Assembly (NCBI GenBank): GCA_038373865.1
Contig: JAXGGA010002827.1
Location: 1-64,000, forward strand
DNA from: Uloborus plumipes
Taxonomy: Eukaryota > Arthropoda > Arachnida > Araneae > Uloboridae
DNA length: 64,000 bases
Reading direction: 5' to 3'
In this document: one piece after another, positions 44,412 to 57,095 of the stretch
How positions within the stretch are numbered: the first letter of the stretch is position 1
Layout: every line of letters starts with the position of its first letter
Made by a program: the position numbers and the translations under genes
Notes under the pieces: generated by a model
Told to the model about the DNA's origin: nothing
What the model saw: only the letters and a program-made list of their open reading frames with translations
Databases searched by the model: none

Positions 44412-44457
44412 AAAATAAAATACGTACTCGCTCGAATAATTGGAGACAGCTCTAATT

Positions 44458-44753
44458 AGAGCCGCTATATAGACAGGCCGACGCATCAAGATTAAGTTTC
44501 ACCACTTTGGATCCAATTCCTTAACTTTTACTTTCATATTTTCATTGTTGCGGAGTAGGGTTATCAGAAAAAAGTTTTGGCACATTGCTAAGCTTTGCCA
44601 AATCCACGTGCCGCTAATAATTGCTCACAGTGAAAAATTACCAAAACGCGATTACTGGCCAGAAAAGACAACCTCTTAAACACACAAGCACGCGCTGGAT
44701 CCAAAGTGGTGAAACTTAATCTTGATGCGCCGGCTCGTATATATAGGGGCCTT
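44458..44753. mobile_element. Mutator-like MITE with about 55 bp inverted ends
   Basis: The arms at about 44461-44515 and 44695-44751 are inverted copies (for example gcatcaagattaagtttcac and its complement). A direct repeat agctctaatt flanks the element at 44448-44457 and 44754-44763. A target duplication of 9-10 bp is typical of Mutator-like elements. It is about 296 bp and non-coding. Confidence 0.82.
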
Positions 44754-45419
44754 AGCTCTAATTTCTCAATAATCGTAATAACCCTGCAAATGCAGAATCA
44801 ATGAGCGAAATTGGAAATCATTGCGAAAACCTTGTTTAGATTAATTGCAAACATTTTATTTGTTAGTAAAAAGAAATTGGCAACAGTTAAAAATTTCAAA
44901 TCATTGAAAGTTTTCAGATGTTTTTATAATTAAATAGCGTGAAAGCGATTTTTTAATGAATTAATTTTTCGCATTGTTGACTAAGCGCAAAAATCACCCC
45001 ACCCTCCCCCTATGGCGATTGGCGCCAAAATTTAATCGATGCTTGCTTCCATATTGGGTTAGTGTTTTTCCAAATTTCATTCAAATCGCAGCAATATTTC
45101 CCGAGCTACAGTAGGTGCAATGACAAAATAAGCACTTTTGATTGCTCCACCCCCCTTTGAGATATTGACACACAAATTGAATCAGCACCTGTACTCAGTA
45201 GGGTCTACCTATGGACTAATTTTCGTTTGATTCCGCCAGTTACTTCCTGAGATATAGCAATCACCTCCGCGCAGAACACGTGCGATTGCTCCACCCCCCT
45301 TGGAGGAATTCGCTAAAAAAAGTCAGGTGCACCAGTTCACATAGTGGTACCATATGTGCAAAAATTTTTGTTCGATTTCATGCAGTAGTTTTTGCTCTAG
45401 CGCGGCCACAAAAACTGGT

Positions 45420-45483
45420 CACACACATACAGACTCACACACAGACAAACACACAGACACACAGACAGACACACAGACAGACA
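45420..45483. repeat. ACAC/AGAC microsatellite
   Basis: Alternating acacacag and acagacagac units for about 60 bp, within a larger dispersed repeat (about 45000-45590) that also carries two 'gattgctccaccccccttt' copies. Confidence 0.85.
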
Positions 45484-45595
45484 TTTTCCAAAAATGGTCG
45501 AAATGGACTCAGGGCACCTCAAAACGTGCAAATCCGTCAAAATTCGACATTCGAAAATTTTCACGAAACCAATACTTTCTTCTATATATTAGATA

Positions 45596-48500
45596 GGGTA
45601 AGTGCTCCAGTAGTCGGCCAGTCTCCAGTAGTCGGCCACAATGACATAAAACTCCTCATAAATAGTACATTTTTAATTCAAAATCAGATATGGCGCATTC
45701 ACACATTTATGTACCTATCCTCAATCATCAACCAGTGGCAGTTAAGTTTTGGGTACTTTTTTTGAATTAGTAATGAGTCATTTCATTTTGAATGGTGTGC
45801 CCGTCATTCAAGATTGCTATTCTGCTTATTTTTCAGCTAAGAGGACACGTCTTCTTAAAATGGCCAATTACACTTATTAATTTAATTCTACTGTGAATTT
45901 GAGTGATTTTTATCTTAATGGAATGTCTAACATAATGTTTCAATGAAAGAGCGAACTCCTGGTTAGACTCGATTATTTTTTAAAGGGGTGGCCGACTACT
46001 GGGTACAGAATTCTTCTGCATTTCCAATAGTCGGCCATGGTAGGCCAACCACCGGTTCTAAGCAGTTTGGATCCTATCCTTTTTGCTATCCAGTAGTCGG
46101 CCACATAATTAATGTAGCTTTTCATTCTTAATATGGGTTCATCAAATTAAAACTAAATTAACTTATTGAAATACAGCGACAATTTAACTGTTTTGAGTAA
46201 AAATACCTTTTCCAAAGTTTATTTTTCTTCAAAAATAGTAATTAAATTAAATGTCTTAACTTCTTTTGACCACCATTTCGACATTTTATTTGCTCCTAGT
46301 GTTGTAAATTTAATTGAAAATTCTAAACAAGACATTTTTAAATACGCATACGTTGAGTTAAGATTATAAGTTTTAATACTCATCTAGTTATTATCAAATG
46401 GTGTTTTAATAGTTTTTCTTATCAAATTTTGTCTTAAACTAATGAAATTGGCGGAACGAGTGATTTGACTTCTATTGATACTTATTCGGCAGTTAATAAA
46501 CATTCCCCAATTATAGGAGATAAGATGCATTACTTCAATAGTCACATAGGCTCAAGTTATTTAATGAGTGCCAAGCATGCAGTTATTCTTTCTTTTGGTA
46601 TTATGCTTAACTTTTTGCTTTACCAAAGGTTCAAGACCCCTGTGCTCTATTTAGGATAATTGTTTCAAATGTTGGTACATTTTCACTAATGATTCTCCCC
46701 AAATGTTTGACTTCTTGAGTTTTCTTCGCTAGAGGATTAGAATTGTGCCGAGTTAATGTCAAAACTACATGGTTACAGCATGGAGCAAACTAAATTTTGG
46801 TTTGTTTTCAAGGTTATTCCTTGTTTACTAATATTTTTGTCGAAAGCTGCAGGATTACTTTCATGACATCCCGAGTTCCATTTACTTCCTTATTTCATCT
46901 TACTTCAATTAGTTTAAAACAAATAAACTTGCTTCAGTGGAACATTCTGTGCTAGATGAAGCCTTGATGGAGATTCCTTTCAGTGCATTTTTGAATGTAT
47001 TTTTACTTGCATAGTTTTGGACAATCATTTCTGAAACTACAGTTTTAGTTTTATGTTCCGTATGTTGAAATTCCGTTCTAATGAATGTGAACCAGTTAAG
47101 TGCCGACGTGATTATTAGTCATGAACTGTGTCGACTCTATTATTACGTCTTTATGTTTACATAAACAGTAAAGCAGTTTTTCATTTCTTGATTCTTTGGT
47201 CATTATCACAAAAAACTGCTGTTCACTACAAAATTATTCCTGTTTTTTTACTTCCTAAGCAAGTACATTTTGTACATTTTATATAAACTTTGTTTATTTT
47301 GCCCTTCTTGCATCTTTAGTAAGTGCTGCTGAAATTCTTTTCTTCAGAAGCTTTTTTTTTAACTTTCTTTTAAGCCTAAACTACGTATACGCAATACGTA
47401 CATACCTTCTGCTTGCAACAACATTTATTTTATCTTTTATCACTTATTTCACAATACAAAGTTAAATCGTTTATTTCCTGGAGATCGTCCTAAAACGGTG
47501 TCCGGGTTTAACAAGAGGAAGGGGTGGTTAATTAAACTGTGACAGATTGCGGTAGGGGGGGGGGGAGGTAACAAGAAATATCAGTTTTCATATTTTAGTT
47601 CGCACAAAAGCATTTTATGTTCCAACTAGCGGTACCCGCACGGCTTTGCCCGTGGTATAAAACTAAAACGTCATTTGGTAATAAATTCATATCGCAGAAA
47701 GAATACTCAATTTTAGTTATAATTTAACTATAATTCCTTAATAACAATTTGTTTGTGTGTTATAGTGTGGTAGGGGAGGGTAGTTTGAATTTTGAGTATG
47801 TTGGGAAAAAAGTGTTGCGCCATTTATACTCATACCCTTATGAAGCTTTTTTATGTTTTAAATTATTTTCTTTTTGATATAAATATATTTTTAGACGTTA
47901 TTCGGAAAAAATACTTCTTTAGAGCGAGTTTTTAAAATAAAACTGTTTTTAGGCAGCTAAAGTATAAAACCATTAATGTCCCGAGAATTCTGTGCTAATT
48001 GTACTGTCTAAAATTAATAATGGTAGATTGATAGTTAGAGAAATAACTAAATCACATAGTGTATCAAGAAGTACACTAACATCATTATCTACACAAGTTG
48101 AGTACCATAGGTACCACGAAAAATATGACCAGACTAAGTATAATGCATCGCTGCATGCCCGTCATTTCACGTTTTTAGAGGGGGGGGGGGGACAAAGGGT
48201 GCAAACACAATGCAATTTCATCGGAAAAAAGCAAGCACCACGCCCATTTATATATTAATTAACTGATTTCTCAAAACCGGGGGGGGAGACAATTGACCCC
48301 CCCCTGACCCCCCAAATGACGGGTCTGGTTCATTGTAAGTTTCCCTTTGTTTTGTTTTTTCAATTCAACCCCCAATATCAGATAAGATCAATGAAAATGA
48401 AGTGGCCGACTACTGGATTCAACGTGGCCGAGCACTGGATTTCTGTGGCCGACTACTGGAGCATTTACTAGTGTTGACAACAGCTTGGATTTTAACATAA

Positions 48501-48659
48501 TTTTTTTTTAATTTCTGAAACAAGTAGGTGATTCACTATCAGAAAGGTTCATTCTAAAGTTTTACCTTGTTTTTGTTGCTGTATTGATAGTTGAAAGTTC
48601 TAGGTTAGCCAAGATCCACAACAGATCTCTTAAATGGCCGACCACTGGAGCACTTACCC
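45596..48659. mobile_element. TA-flanked DNA element with repeated 'AGTAGTCGGCCA' subterminal motifs
   Basis: The ends are gggtaagtgctccagtagtc and an imperfect complement, flanked by TA at 45594-45595 and 48660-48661. The motif core tagtcggcca recurs within the first 0.5 kb (about 45633, 46033 and 46094 forward; 45987 reverse) and the last 0.25 kb (about 48403, 48424 and 48446 reverse). The 3.06 kb interior has no transposase that I recognise (best ORFs under 90 codons) and contains other repeats (47624 on, 48158-48323). The architecture matches 38999-40656, although the motif differs. Confidence 0.83.
48158..48323. mobile_element. Short MITE with 'CCCGTCATTT' tips, copy 1
   Basis: The tips are cccgtcattt and aaatgacggg, each bordered by a G- or C-run. 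The body matches the complement of 58560-58715, including ccaatgaaattgcattgtgt in that copy's orientation. It is nested inside the 45596-48659 element. Confidence 0.75.
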
Positions 48660-49222
48660 TATAGAAGAAAGTAAAAATAATCCCAACAATTGATTTAAAT
48701 TTTTTATCGAATTAATCTTTACAATTTAAATAAATACTCACGTAAACATTGCGGCAACATGTCTCCATTATCGTAGCGTTTTTAGACAATTCTATAATTT
48801 TCCCCAAGAAAAAGTCTTGTATTAAATGGCTACCAATAAAATTTAAGTTATAAGTGCTCCAGGTCGTCCATAAATAGACTGGTCGTCCAGGTATAAGTGG
48901 CAGGTATAAATTATCGTCAGGTTATGAACAGCCGATTAATCGGTAATCGGCAAAATAAGTTATCGATGCTTCCTTAGTTTATAACTTTCATTAAAATGTA
49001 ATAATTTTAAAAGGTAACCAGAAAAGGTTTTTGCTTAAAGGATCACATCTACGTTTGGGATTCCTTAAGCAACAGTATTTCGTTCATTAACATTTAAAAT
49101 TTATTATTTTTAATGAAATATGCAATCTGCCACGTGTCTAACCAAATGTACGTTTTTTAGTCTACTTTCCCGTTAAAAATAAAAGAAAGACGAAAAAAGT
49201 ATTAAAAGGAGCTTAATGCATC

Positions 49223-49305
49223 TAAAAAATATCGCCAAGTCCAAAAAATATCGCCAAGTTAAAAAAAAATATCGCCAAGTCAAAAAAATATCGCCAAGTT
49301 AAAAA
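49223..49305. repeat. Tandem 'AAAAAATATCGCCAAGT' repeat
   Basis: Four copies of a 17-20 bp unit; length differences are confined to the A-run. Confidence 0.9.
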
Positions 49306-49376
49306 AATAAAAAGGTAAAATGAAAAACGAAAAACTAAAAATTTGAAAGTAGGGTATTGAGATGGGGAATTTGTGT

Positions 49377-49429
49377 GTCGGTCGGTTGGTCTCTCGGTCG
49401 GTCGGTCGGTCTGTCTGTCCCCCCCCCCC
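49377..49429. repeat. GGTC microsatellite followed by a C-run
   Basis: Imperfect (ggtc)n leading to gtctgtctgt and a C homopolymer, just before the 147 bp tandem array. Confidence 0.85.
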
Positions 49430-49990
49430 TAATAACTTTTGAATGAACATTCCGATTTCGACATCTTTTTTTTTGTTGGAAAGATCTCGGCGAGTACAGC
49501 TCATTCCCACATTTGATTTTTCGATTTGAACAATTTTTGGTTCAACTTTGAACCGTTCAAACAACCTGTCCCACGATGGTAACTTTTGAGTGAACAGTCC
49601 GATTTGAACAAACTTTTTTTTGTTCGAAAGATCTTATCAAGAATACTTCATTTCCGTATTTACATTTTCGATTTGAACAATTTTTCGTTCAACATTGAAC
49701 TGCTCAAGCAAGCTGTCACCCCTAATAACTTTTGAGTGAACAGTCCGATTTAAATAAACTTTTTTTTTGTTCGAAGGATCTCACCAAGAATACTTCATAA
49801 CCGTATTTAAATTTTCAATTTGAACATTTTTTCGTTCAACATTGAACCGTTTAAGCAACCTTTCCCCACCTAATAACTTGTGAGTGAACCATCCGAATGG
49901 GATAAACTTTTTTTTGTTTGAAAGATCTCGGAGAGGCTCATTCCCATATTTCGCTTTTTGATTTGACCATTTTTCGTTCAATAGTGAACC
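49430..49990. repeat. About four tandem copies of a 147 bp unit
   Basis: Unit starts are at about 49430, 49577, 49724 and 49870, each marked by taacttttgagtgaac (or a variant), then a T-run, aagatct, and a 'cgttcaacattgaaccgtt' end. The copies are diverged by perhaps 15-20%. Confidence 0.85.
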
Positions 49991-51259
49991 GTTCAGAAAA
50001 AAAATTTAACAATAGCGCCTACGGGGAATTTAAGTTGAATGTTGAGCCTGAACTTAAAGTCGGATTTTCTTCAAACTAACTTTGTAAGAAAATGGTTTTG
50101 ATAAGTAATGTTTGTAAAGTACTTTTCTGAATAATCTTGTGTGAGGACTCTGATCAAGACTCCGACTCCGCAAACATGGCGGAAATGCAGGCTCAGAAAA
50201 AAAATGACTGAATGTGCAGACGATTTTTTGTTTATTTATTCATTTGTATTATTTTATTTATTATTATTATTATTTTTTTTTTGGCAGACGATTTTTTTTG
50301 TAACAAAAATGTTTCATTCACGAGGGCAATTTATTCTTTATTTATATTTAACAACTGGCAACGGATTAAAAGTAAAATTTTATCAACGGACGAGTTTTTT
50401 TTTTCTTTTTTTTTTTTTTTCTTTCTTTGATAAAATGTGTTTTGATGTACTTAGTACTTTTAATTTTTTTCTTTGAAAACGATTGAGGAATTTTTCTACG
50501 GAAGAACTGGAAAAGTTACATTCTTTAAAAGGGGCGACAAAACTTTATTTATTCATTTATTTACTTTTTAAGTGTCTATTTCATCTGATGAGAGGGGTAT
50601 ATTTTGCTTTTAGAAATAAGCTCAAAGTGCTAAAAAGGTATGTTTGACATGATTTTTTGTCTCAGATAATCAAGAGAATAATGATCAGATGCTAGAATGC
50701 CGATGTCGATGTACGGGAAAGTAGGCTCGTTTAGTTCTTGACAGAACTTCTTGGTTTTTTTCCCTTGTGAAACAGCTCTTCAAATAAAGCAACTCCGACA
50801 TTTGAATTTAAAAACTAGTCAAATCAATATCTTAATTCATCTAACTGTCCCACTCCCCATACATCAGCGAAAAAGCAAGACTGAGGAAGAGGATTCCTGG
50901 TGAGGATGAAACTGCAGTATCTGGATGACCCAGCTGGTGGTGTATTCCATGTACCTTAGCGCTGGGTTTGTCATAGAAATTTACTACTTAACATATGTCA
51001 TTTTACCCAAAATTATTTGAGTCTGCAGAATCTTTCTCCGAAAGTTGGGGACACATGTGGTGATTGAATCTATTTCAGCGTATGTTTTATTCCTGTTAAG
51101 TTTTCCTTAACTTGATAAATAATGTTTAACAAGTTGAGAAAATTTTCAATGTGAGGGCGATTAATTTGTTTATTTACCCTTTTACTATGTATATGGTTCT
51201 CACATGATTGGGGAGTGGGCCCTAGGACATCCTTTTTTTTTGATAAACTGTAGAGATTC

Positions 51260-51560
51260 AGCCAATAAGTGGGAGGCAAAACCTCTCCGAACGCATTTCT
51301 CTCCCATTTCGTTACCAAAGGTACTCTAAAATTGCGTTTTTCGAACTTCAACCTCATAGTAATTTTGGGCGAGTGTTTCGAACATCTCCTAACATTATCA
51401 AATGTCGTCAAAATTTTCATTTTTTGGAACTTCAATTGTGAAAAAATAAGTGAGGAAAGGTCCTAAGCATCATCCCTTCCCGTATCATCATCAAAGATGG
51501 ACTACACTTTCGTCCTCAGAATTTGAATTCCGAAACATTGTCGGTACAAGGCCCCTCAAG
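51260..51560. repeat. Degenerate repeat family, locus 2
   Basis: It shares aaaattgcgttttt, gaacttcaattgtgaaaaaat and aaagatggactacactttcg phrases with 41690-42000 and 62285-62690. Short ORFs here are incidental. Confidence 0.5.
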
Positions 51561-52175
51561 GGAGGGGCGATAACCCCCATCGCCCCTCTCTTGTATTCGT
51601 CCTTGATATTTTTAATCACCTTATTTGTTCACTATCGAACCAGGAGTTGTGCATTTAATAAACTGAAGAGCCAGTGTTTAATGCACTAATAATTATGTTT
51701 TGTGTTATCACAATTTAAAATAACTATTATGTGAACATTGACACATATACACACAATTATTTGCTCACATAGTGAGTCAGAAGAAGAAGACGGAGCAATT
51801 GTTTCAGCGCGTAGAACTATAAACAAGGTAGTAGTAGGAAGAGCTGCCAAATCAATATGCAAGAATCTGTTAATTCGTTTCACTTGACGTCTTGACAGAC
51901 GGGAAAGGTTAGTTTTGTATCTTTTGCGGAGACTGACGTTGCCCTAACAACAGATGTAATAATCGATGAAATCACTCGATTGTGAGACAAAAGTATTTTG
52001 CAGTTTTCTGTTCACTGGGACCAAACAGATCAAAAAAACAAAAAGAAGTGAAAAGAAAGATGTCAGAGAGTTCGTCTAGAACTAAACTAATGGGTTTGCG
52101 TGAAAACCATCATCGTTTTTGTAGCATTAGTTTTCTCTCCGTCATTTATCTTAGATCAAACTTTTTTCTATCAAC

Positions 52176-53548
52176 TAGAGGTGGAGCGAAACTCTGGTCA
52201 AGCCGAAGCTTCGACTATTTCACCGAAACTTCGGCCTGCCCGAAGCATGAGGTGTGATGCGGCCACTTAGAACTATAATAATTTATTTTCTAAATTTTCA
52301 TTTTACAATTATAATAACGTAAAGTATTGTCATTTAAACCATACTCATGAAAAATGTAGTAAAGCATAGAAGAAAATTATACTTAATTAAAATTATTTAG
52401 TATATTGAACCTCTGGAACCAGAAACTTTAATAATCATCAGTATATTCTATTTAACACGAAAACTTATTAATTAACTTATTAACTTCTATGAAATAAACA
52501 AGGTAAAATAAATTACGTTCAGTTAATAATTATATGAACAACTTTAGTTGCTTTAAAATGAAGCTAGTAAAATGTGGCTTTCTTTAAACATGTCTAGTGC
52601 ACACACACTTTAAACACACTTACAAAAAAAAAAAGTCGATTTTCGTCATCTACCAGAACACTTTTTTTTTAATCATATTTTATTTGATAGAGTTATAGTT
52701 ATAGGTATAAATTTCAGTTTTTGTTAAATTTATTAATATGGTAACAAAATTTAATTCATTTTGTAAATATAGATCAAGATTATTAATGATAATCCAAGAT
52801 TATAAAACATCGTGAGAAATAACAAAAAGTAAATTGAAGCTGGATTTTTATTTCTTTCTATCAAGAAAAGTACGAGAAGAGGGCCTTCTTGCTCACCCAA
52901 TTTTGATAACAGATTTTAAGTTTCAAGCTAATTTGTTACTTCAAAGAAAAAGCTTATTTTTCACTTAATTATTTTTTAAAGTAAACAGTTCTGAAATTAA
53001 ACGTATTGAAAATTTTATATAACAAATTTAAATACTGAATGATAAGTAAGGTAAAATGCATGTACATGACTCTAACAAATTCAAATGAAATTCGAAATTT
53101 TTAATGTAAGAATATTTAAATATCTATTACAACACGCCCACACACCATATAAAGATGTAATGTAAGTAGAAAATGTCTAGTTGAATTATTCTACGATTTA
53201 GTATTTGAGATGAGTGAGTTTTATTACAAATATCAACTTAACTATCGAACTTGCCTTTCATACACCAAATAATGCTTCATATTACTTATTTGCAAAAGAG
53301 AAATGAGAAATGTCTTCTTTTCTGGTACTACCAACTCAAAACAAAAATAACTACTTTAATTCGGGAAATTAATATAAAATAGGACAGTAAGCTAAAAATG
53401 TTGTGCAACACTAAGAATAACAAAACATATGGAGGATAGTATCATAGTCTATGCATTTAATGTGCATTCAGAGCTAAAACTTCAATATGTTCAGCAGCCG
53501 AAGCATCGGTATTCGGCGCATCGGCCAAACTGCGTTTCGTGCAATCTT
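52176..53548. mobile_element. Possible hAT-like element with 'GAAGCTTCG' ends
   Basis: The left end holds ctagaggtggagcgaaactc followed by gaagcttcg and acttcggcctgc. The right end (about 53490-53548) holds gccgaagcatcggtattcgg and gcgtttcgtgcaatct in roughly inverted relation. The AT-rich body is non-coding. No clean target duplication was found, so the limits are approximate. Confidence 0.4.
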
Positions 53549-55937
53549 TACTTTTAACACTTATAAAAATTACATCAAAGCAGTTTTTTTTCTACTGCAT
53601 AAAAAATAAAGCAACTATACATTTTTGAAACATGAAAACATTTTCTATCAATTAATGGGTTTGATGGTAGAAATATTAATCAAAAATATACACATTTTAT
53701 TTTTTAGTGTGTAAGCAAAAACAAACGACGGATATTTACAATGTAATACTGAATTACACACAAAACTTCGTCAGTCACAATTTGAAATTTCAAAACTCAA
53801 ACTATTAAAAATATATATTCATAAGCCCCACACGACCGTTTAGTCCGCTAAACTGTTTGATCCAGCACGGCCTTTGCTTCTGCCTATCACACAAGCAAGA
53901 GATTAATTGACATTTATCGGACAAAGTGATGCAAAAAAAACAATCTTGAATTTTTAGTGAAAAATACTAAGCAGCAAAAAGAAAAAAAGTTTTTAAAGGA
54001 AACAAACCAAAGGAAAAACAAAATATGGGAGAGAAAAAAAAATGGAAGGGAAAAAAAATGGAGAGAAGCTTGTAATTTTCAATTCCTTAGCAGTTCAAGG
54101 TGCTGCCATCTATTGTATAAGTTTGAGATATAAAATAAACTTTTCTTAGTGATAATTCTTAAATTTTATAACTTCCTTTCCTACACATATATACAAGGCC
54201 CTAAATGGTACTTACATTTTACTACCTCTCAGAGAGTCTAAAACTTAGGGGGTGCTTAAATATGCTTTAAAAATGAAATGTAAATAAAATTTTAATTAAT
54301 GCAATAATTTTTCCCCCTTAAAAAAAAGAAAGAAAAACCACGTTGTACTTAAAACTTACAAACAATAAAGGAGGGGTGCGCACAAGAAGAGTTCAAGGAG
54401 CAAACTACGCCATTAGAATTTTACTAGGGAAAGGAGGGATTTTCACAGGAGTTTTGGTCTCATTCTTGGGAGTCTCGTTCTTGGGGGAACTCTAGCATAT
54501 GAAGGGGATGCGCCATCGCCCTTGGGGTGAATGGGCCCCTTTGAATAAAGAACCATTAAAATTTGAATTTATGCTCTCGAACATCATAATCTCCCCCCCC
54601 CCCCCGCCGGATTTTTGAAATAGAAAAATATTATGTATTTGCGTTTCGTTACTTTTTTCGTTGCAAAATATATTGAGTTTGCGCTATCCATTGGTAAAAA
54701 TTTTGAAATAACGGGCCTACTTGCGAAATTTAGCTTTGATTTAGAAGAGAAGGTTTGAAAATAAAAAATATTATTTCATGCATTTAATTATTCATTTTTA
54801 CATTTTGTAGTTTCTTTCCAAGTAGGTTGCAGTGCTGCTTTATCGTGAATCTAATTTTTAATGCGCCTAACGACACCTGTGGATGGTGATTGCAAGTTAG
54901 ATAGTAAATTTCAAACTGGTGCTGTGTCTGGCTCCCTTGTTGCAGTTACCGCTATTAATAATTTGAGAAGTAAAACTGAAGCAAAAACTTTGGTAAACTC
55001 AAAAAAAAAAAAAAAAGTTATTATCTTACGATATTAGTATGTGATCTCAGTCAGTGTAATTTAATCAAAAATGTACTGCAAAGTTACGTACGTTTTTGAG
55101 CAACGTTTTGAGACGGTGGATTCATCGAGCCAAACGTTGAAATGAAAAAAAAATAAATAAAAATAAACGATTGAGAGCTTGAAACAGGCTAATTGGATTG
55201 ACATTTTTGAGTTATTTTCCAGTCAGTTGTAGAAAAAACACTTTCTGTAATTTTTATTTATTTATTTATTTATTTATTGTTCATTTTAGTAAAGCGTTTC
55301 ATACTTCAAACAGTTCGGTTTATTTCAATAAAATACTGAGAAAGAAAGGGGTTGTAATTCATGATTCGACTCCCTTTTTCTTGTGTAAATAATGATGGAG
55401 CAAGTTATACCGTCTGTTTTTCCCTTCAATTTAATAATTATTTCCTTCTTTATGTGGGAGAAAAATACGTTCATTGCACATGAAAATCTGTCCTTGAACA
55501 TATGAATGCCGTAGCCATGATTTAAAATTATTTTAAGACAAATCTTATACTTTTTTATTAAGACGTGTGGGGAAAAGTTAAAAAAAAAAAAAAAAATGCA
55601 CACACGTCAATCTAAATTAGTATTATGCTACTGCTGCCATCTACATAACTGACATGTAACAACAAGACTTCGCTACTAAATTGCTTTCGTTTTGCAAAAA
55701 CGAAAGCATTAAATGATAATTGATTTGTAACAAAACTTTAAATGATAATAAATTTGAAACAAAGTAATTTTATATTTCTCTCCAAGCAACCAATAAAAAA
55801 ATGAGTTTTTTTCTTTTTAAATCATGCAGTATATCATTTCTACTCAGTTTAATAGGATGTTAACGAAGACCAATGAAAATAAAGACCTGTAGGAAGGAAC
55901 TGCTACAATTAACAATTTTTTCAAAATTAGAGGTTAA

Positions 55938-56020
55938 AAGTAGTGATGTGTCGGATATCCGTATCCGTATCCACGGAGCTCCGCTGAAAAAAAAAGATCT
56001 GGATCCGGATAAACGGAGCT
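55938..56020. repeat. Terminal-type repeat 'GATGTGTCGGATATCCGTATCC'
   Basis: Dense ggatatccg/tatccgt motifs and a ggagctccgct/ggagc pair resemble the end of a hAT-type element. I did not find a convincing partner end. Confidence 0.35.
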
Positions 56021-56579
56021 TTTGCATCATTATTTTTTTTTAATTCTTAAAATAGATAACAATAAATACTATTAATTTCCAAAAATTAAATTTACTGTAG
56101 TTTATAGGCATAAATTAAATTCTAACGTAAAGTGGATTAGGAACAAATGTATTCAGTATTAATTAAATATAACGAGATTGAAATTTTCCATGATATTTTA
56201 ATTGAGATAATTATTTTAATAAATTGTGCAGTTTGTTTTAACATTAGAGAAAACCAGGGTTGAGAAATTTCATGAAATTTTCGAAAATATCCGATTATTT
56301 GATGTGTATCAGATATTTAGATGTTTATCCAACATTTTAGTTTTAGCTTGAATAAATTTTTGAGGCTTGTTTCCGATTTTTAACGCGTTAAAATACGTAT
56401 CTAGAGACGTTAAAAATAATTTTGCTCTGATGCGCTTGATATGCATCTAACAAATTTTAAGCAGGCTTATGGTTATAGATATGATAGATAGACTAAAACA
56501 GATCCTTTGTTTTACTAATTTATGGACTCAAACTGGATTCTAAGGAAAGCAAGCTTACTTGTGGATTAAAGCATTCGCT

Positions 56580-57095
56580 TCAGAAAAAAAAAAAAAAAAT
56601 GTAGTTTGAAGCGCTTTATCATTAGCAGGAAAAAGGGATTAGAAGTTGAGAACACAGATTAATCAACAGACCGATTACACACATTATTTTCCCATCTCAA
56701 GCCATACTTTTATTTTTATTTGCAACGGAAAAATATATTAGCAAGAAAAAGTGATAAGAAATTAAAAATACACAGATAAACCAACAGGCTGATCATACAC
56801 GTTATTTACCCATCTCAATCTCTGCCTTTATTTTTATTTGCTCTAGAAAAAGAAAGTTTGAAGCGTTTTAACACTAGCAAGAACGAGTAATAAGGAGGCG
56901 AGAATATACAGATAATAATATAATAGGCTGATCACACATATTATTTACCCATCTCAATTCCAACTTTTATTTCTATTTGCATCAGGAAAAAAATGTTTGA
57001 AGCTTTTATCATGAGCAAGAAAGTGATAAAGCATTGAGAACACGCAGAAAAATTAAGTCTGATCATTCACATTATATTTACATTTCACACATCAA
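56580..57095. repeat. Degenerate minisatellite, about 3.5 copies of 120-140 bp
   Basis: Successive copies carry tttgaagcgctttatca, agcaagaa, a cagat/aacaggctgatca block, and ttatttacccatctcaa (at about 56680, 56801 and 56940), followed by cttttatttttatttgc. Confidence 0.8.
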
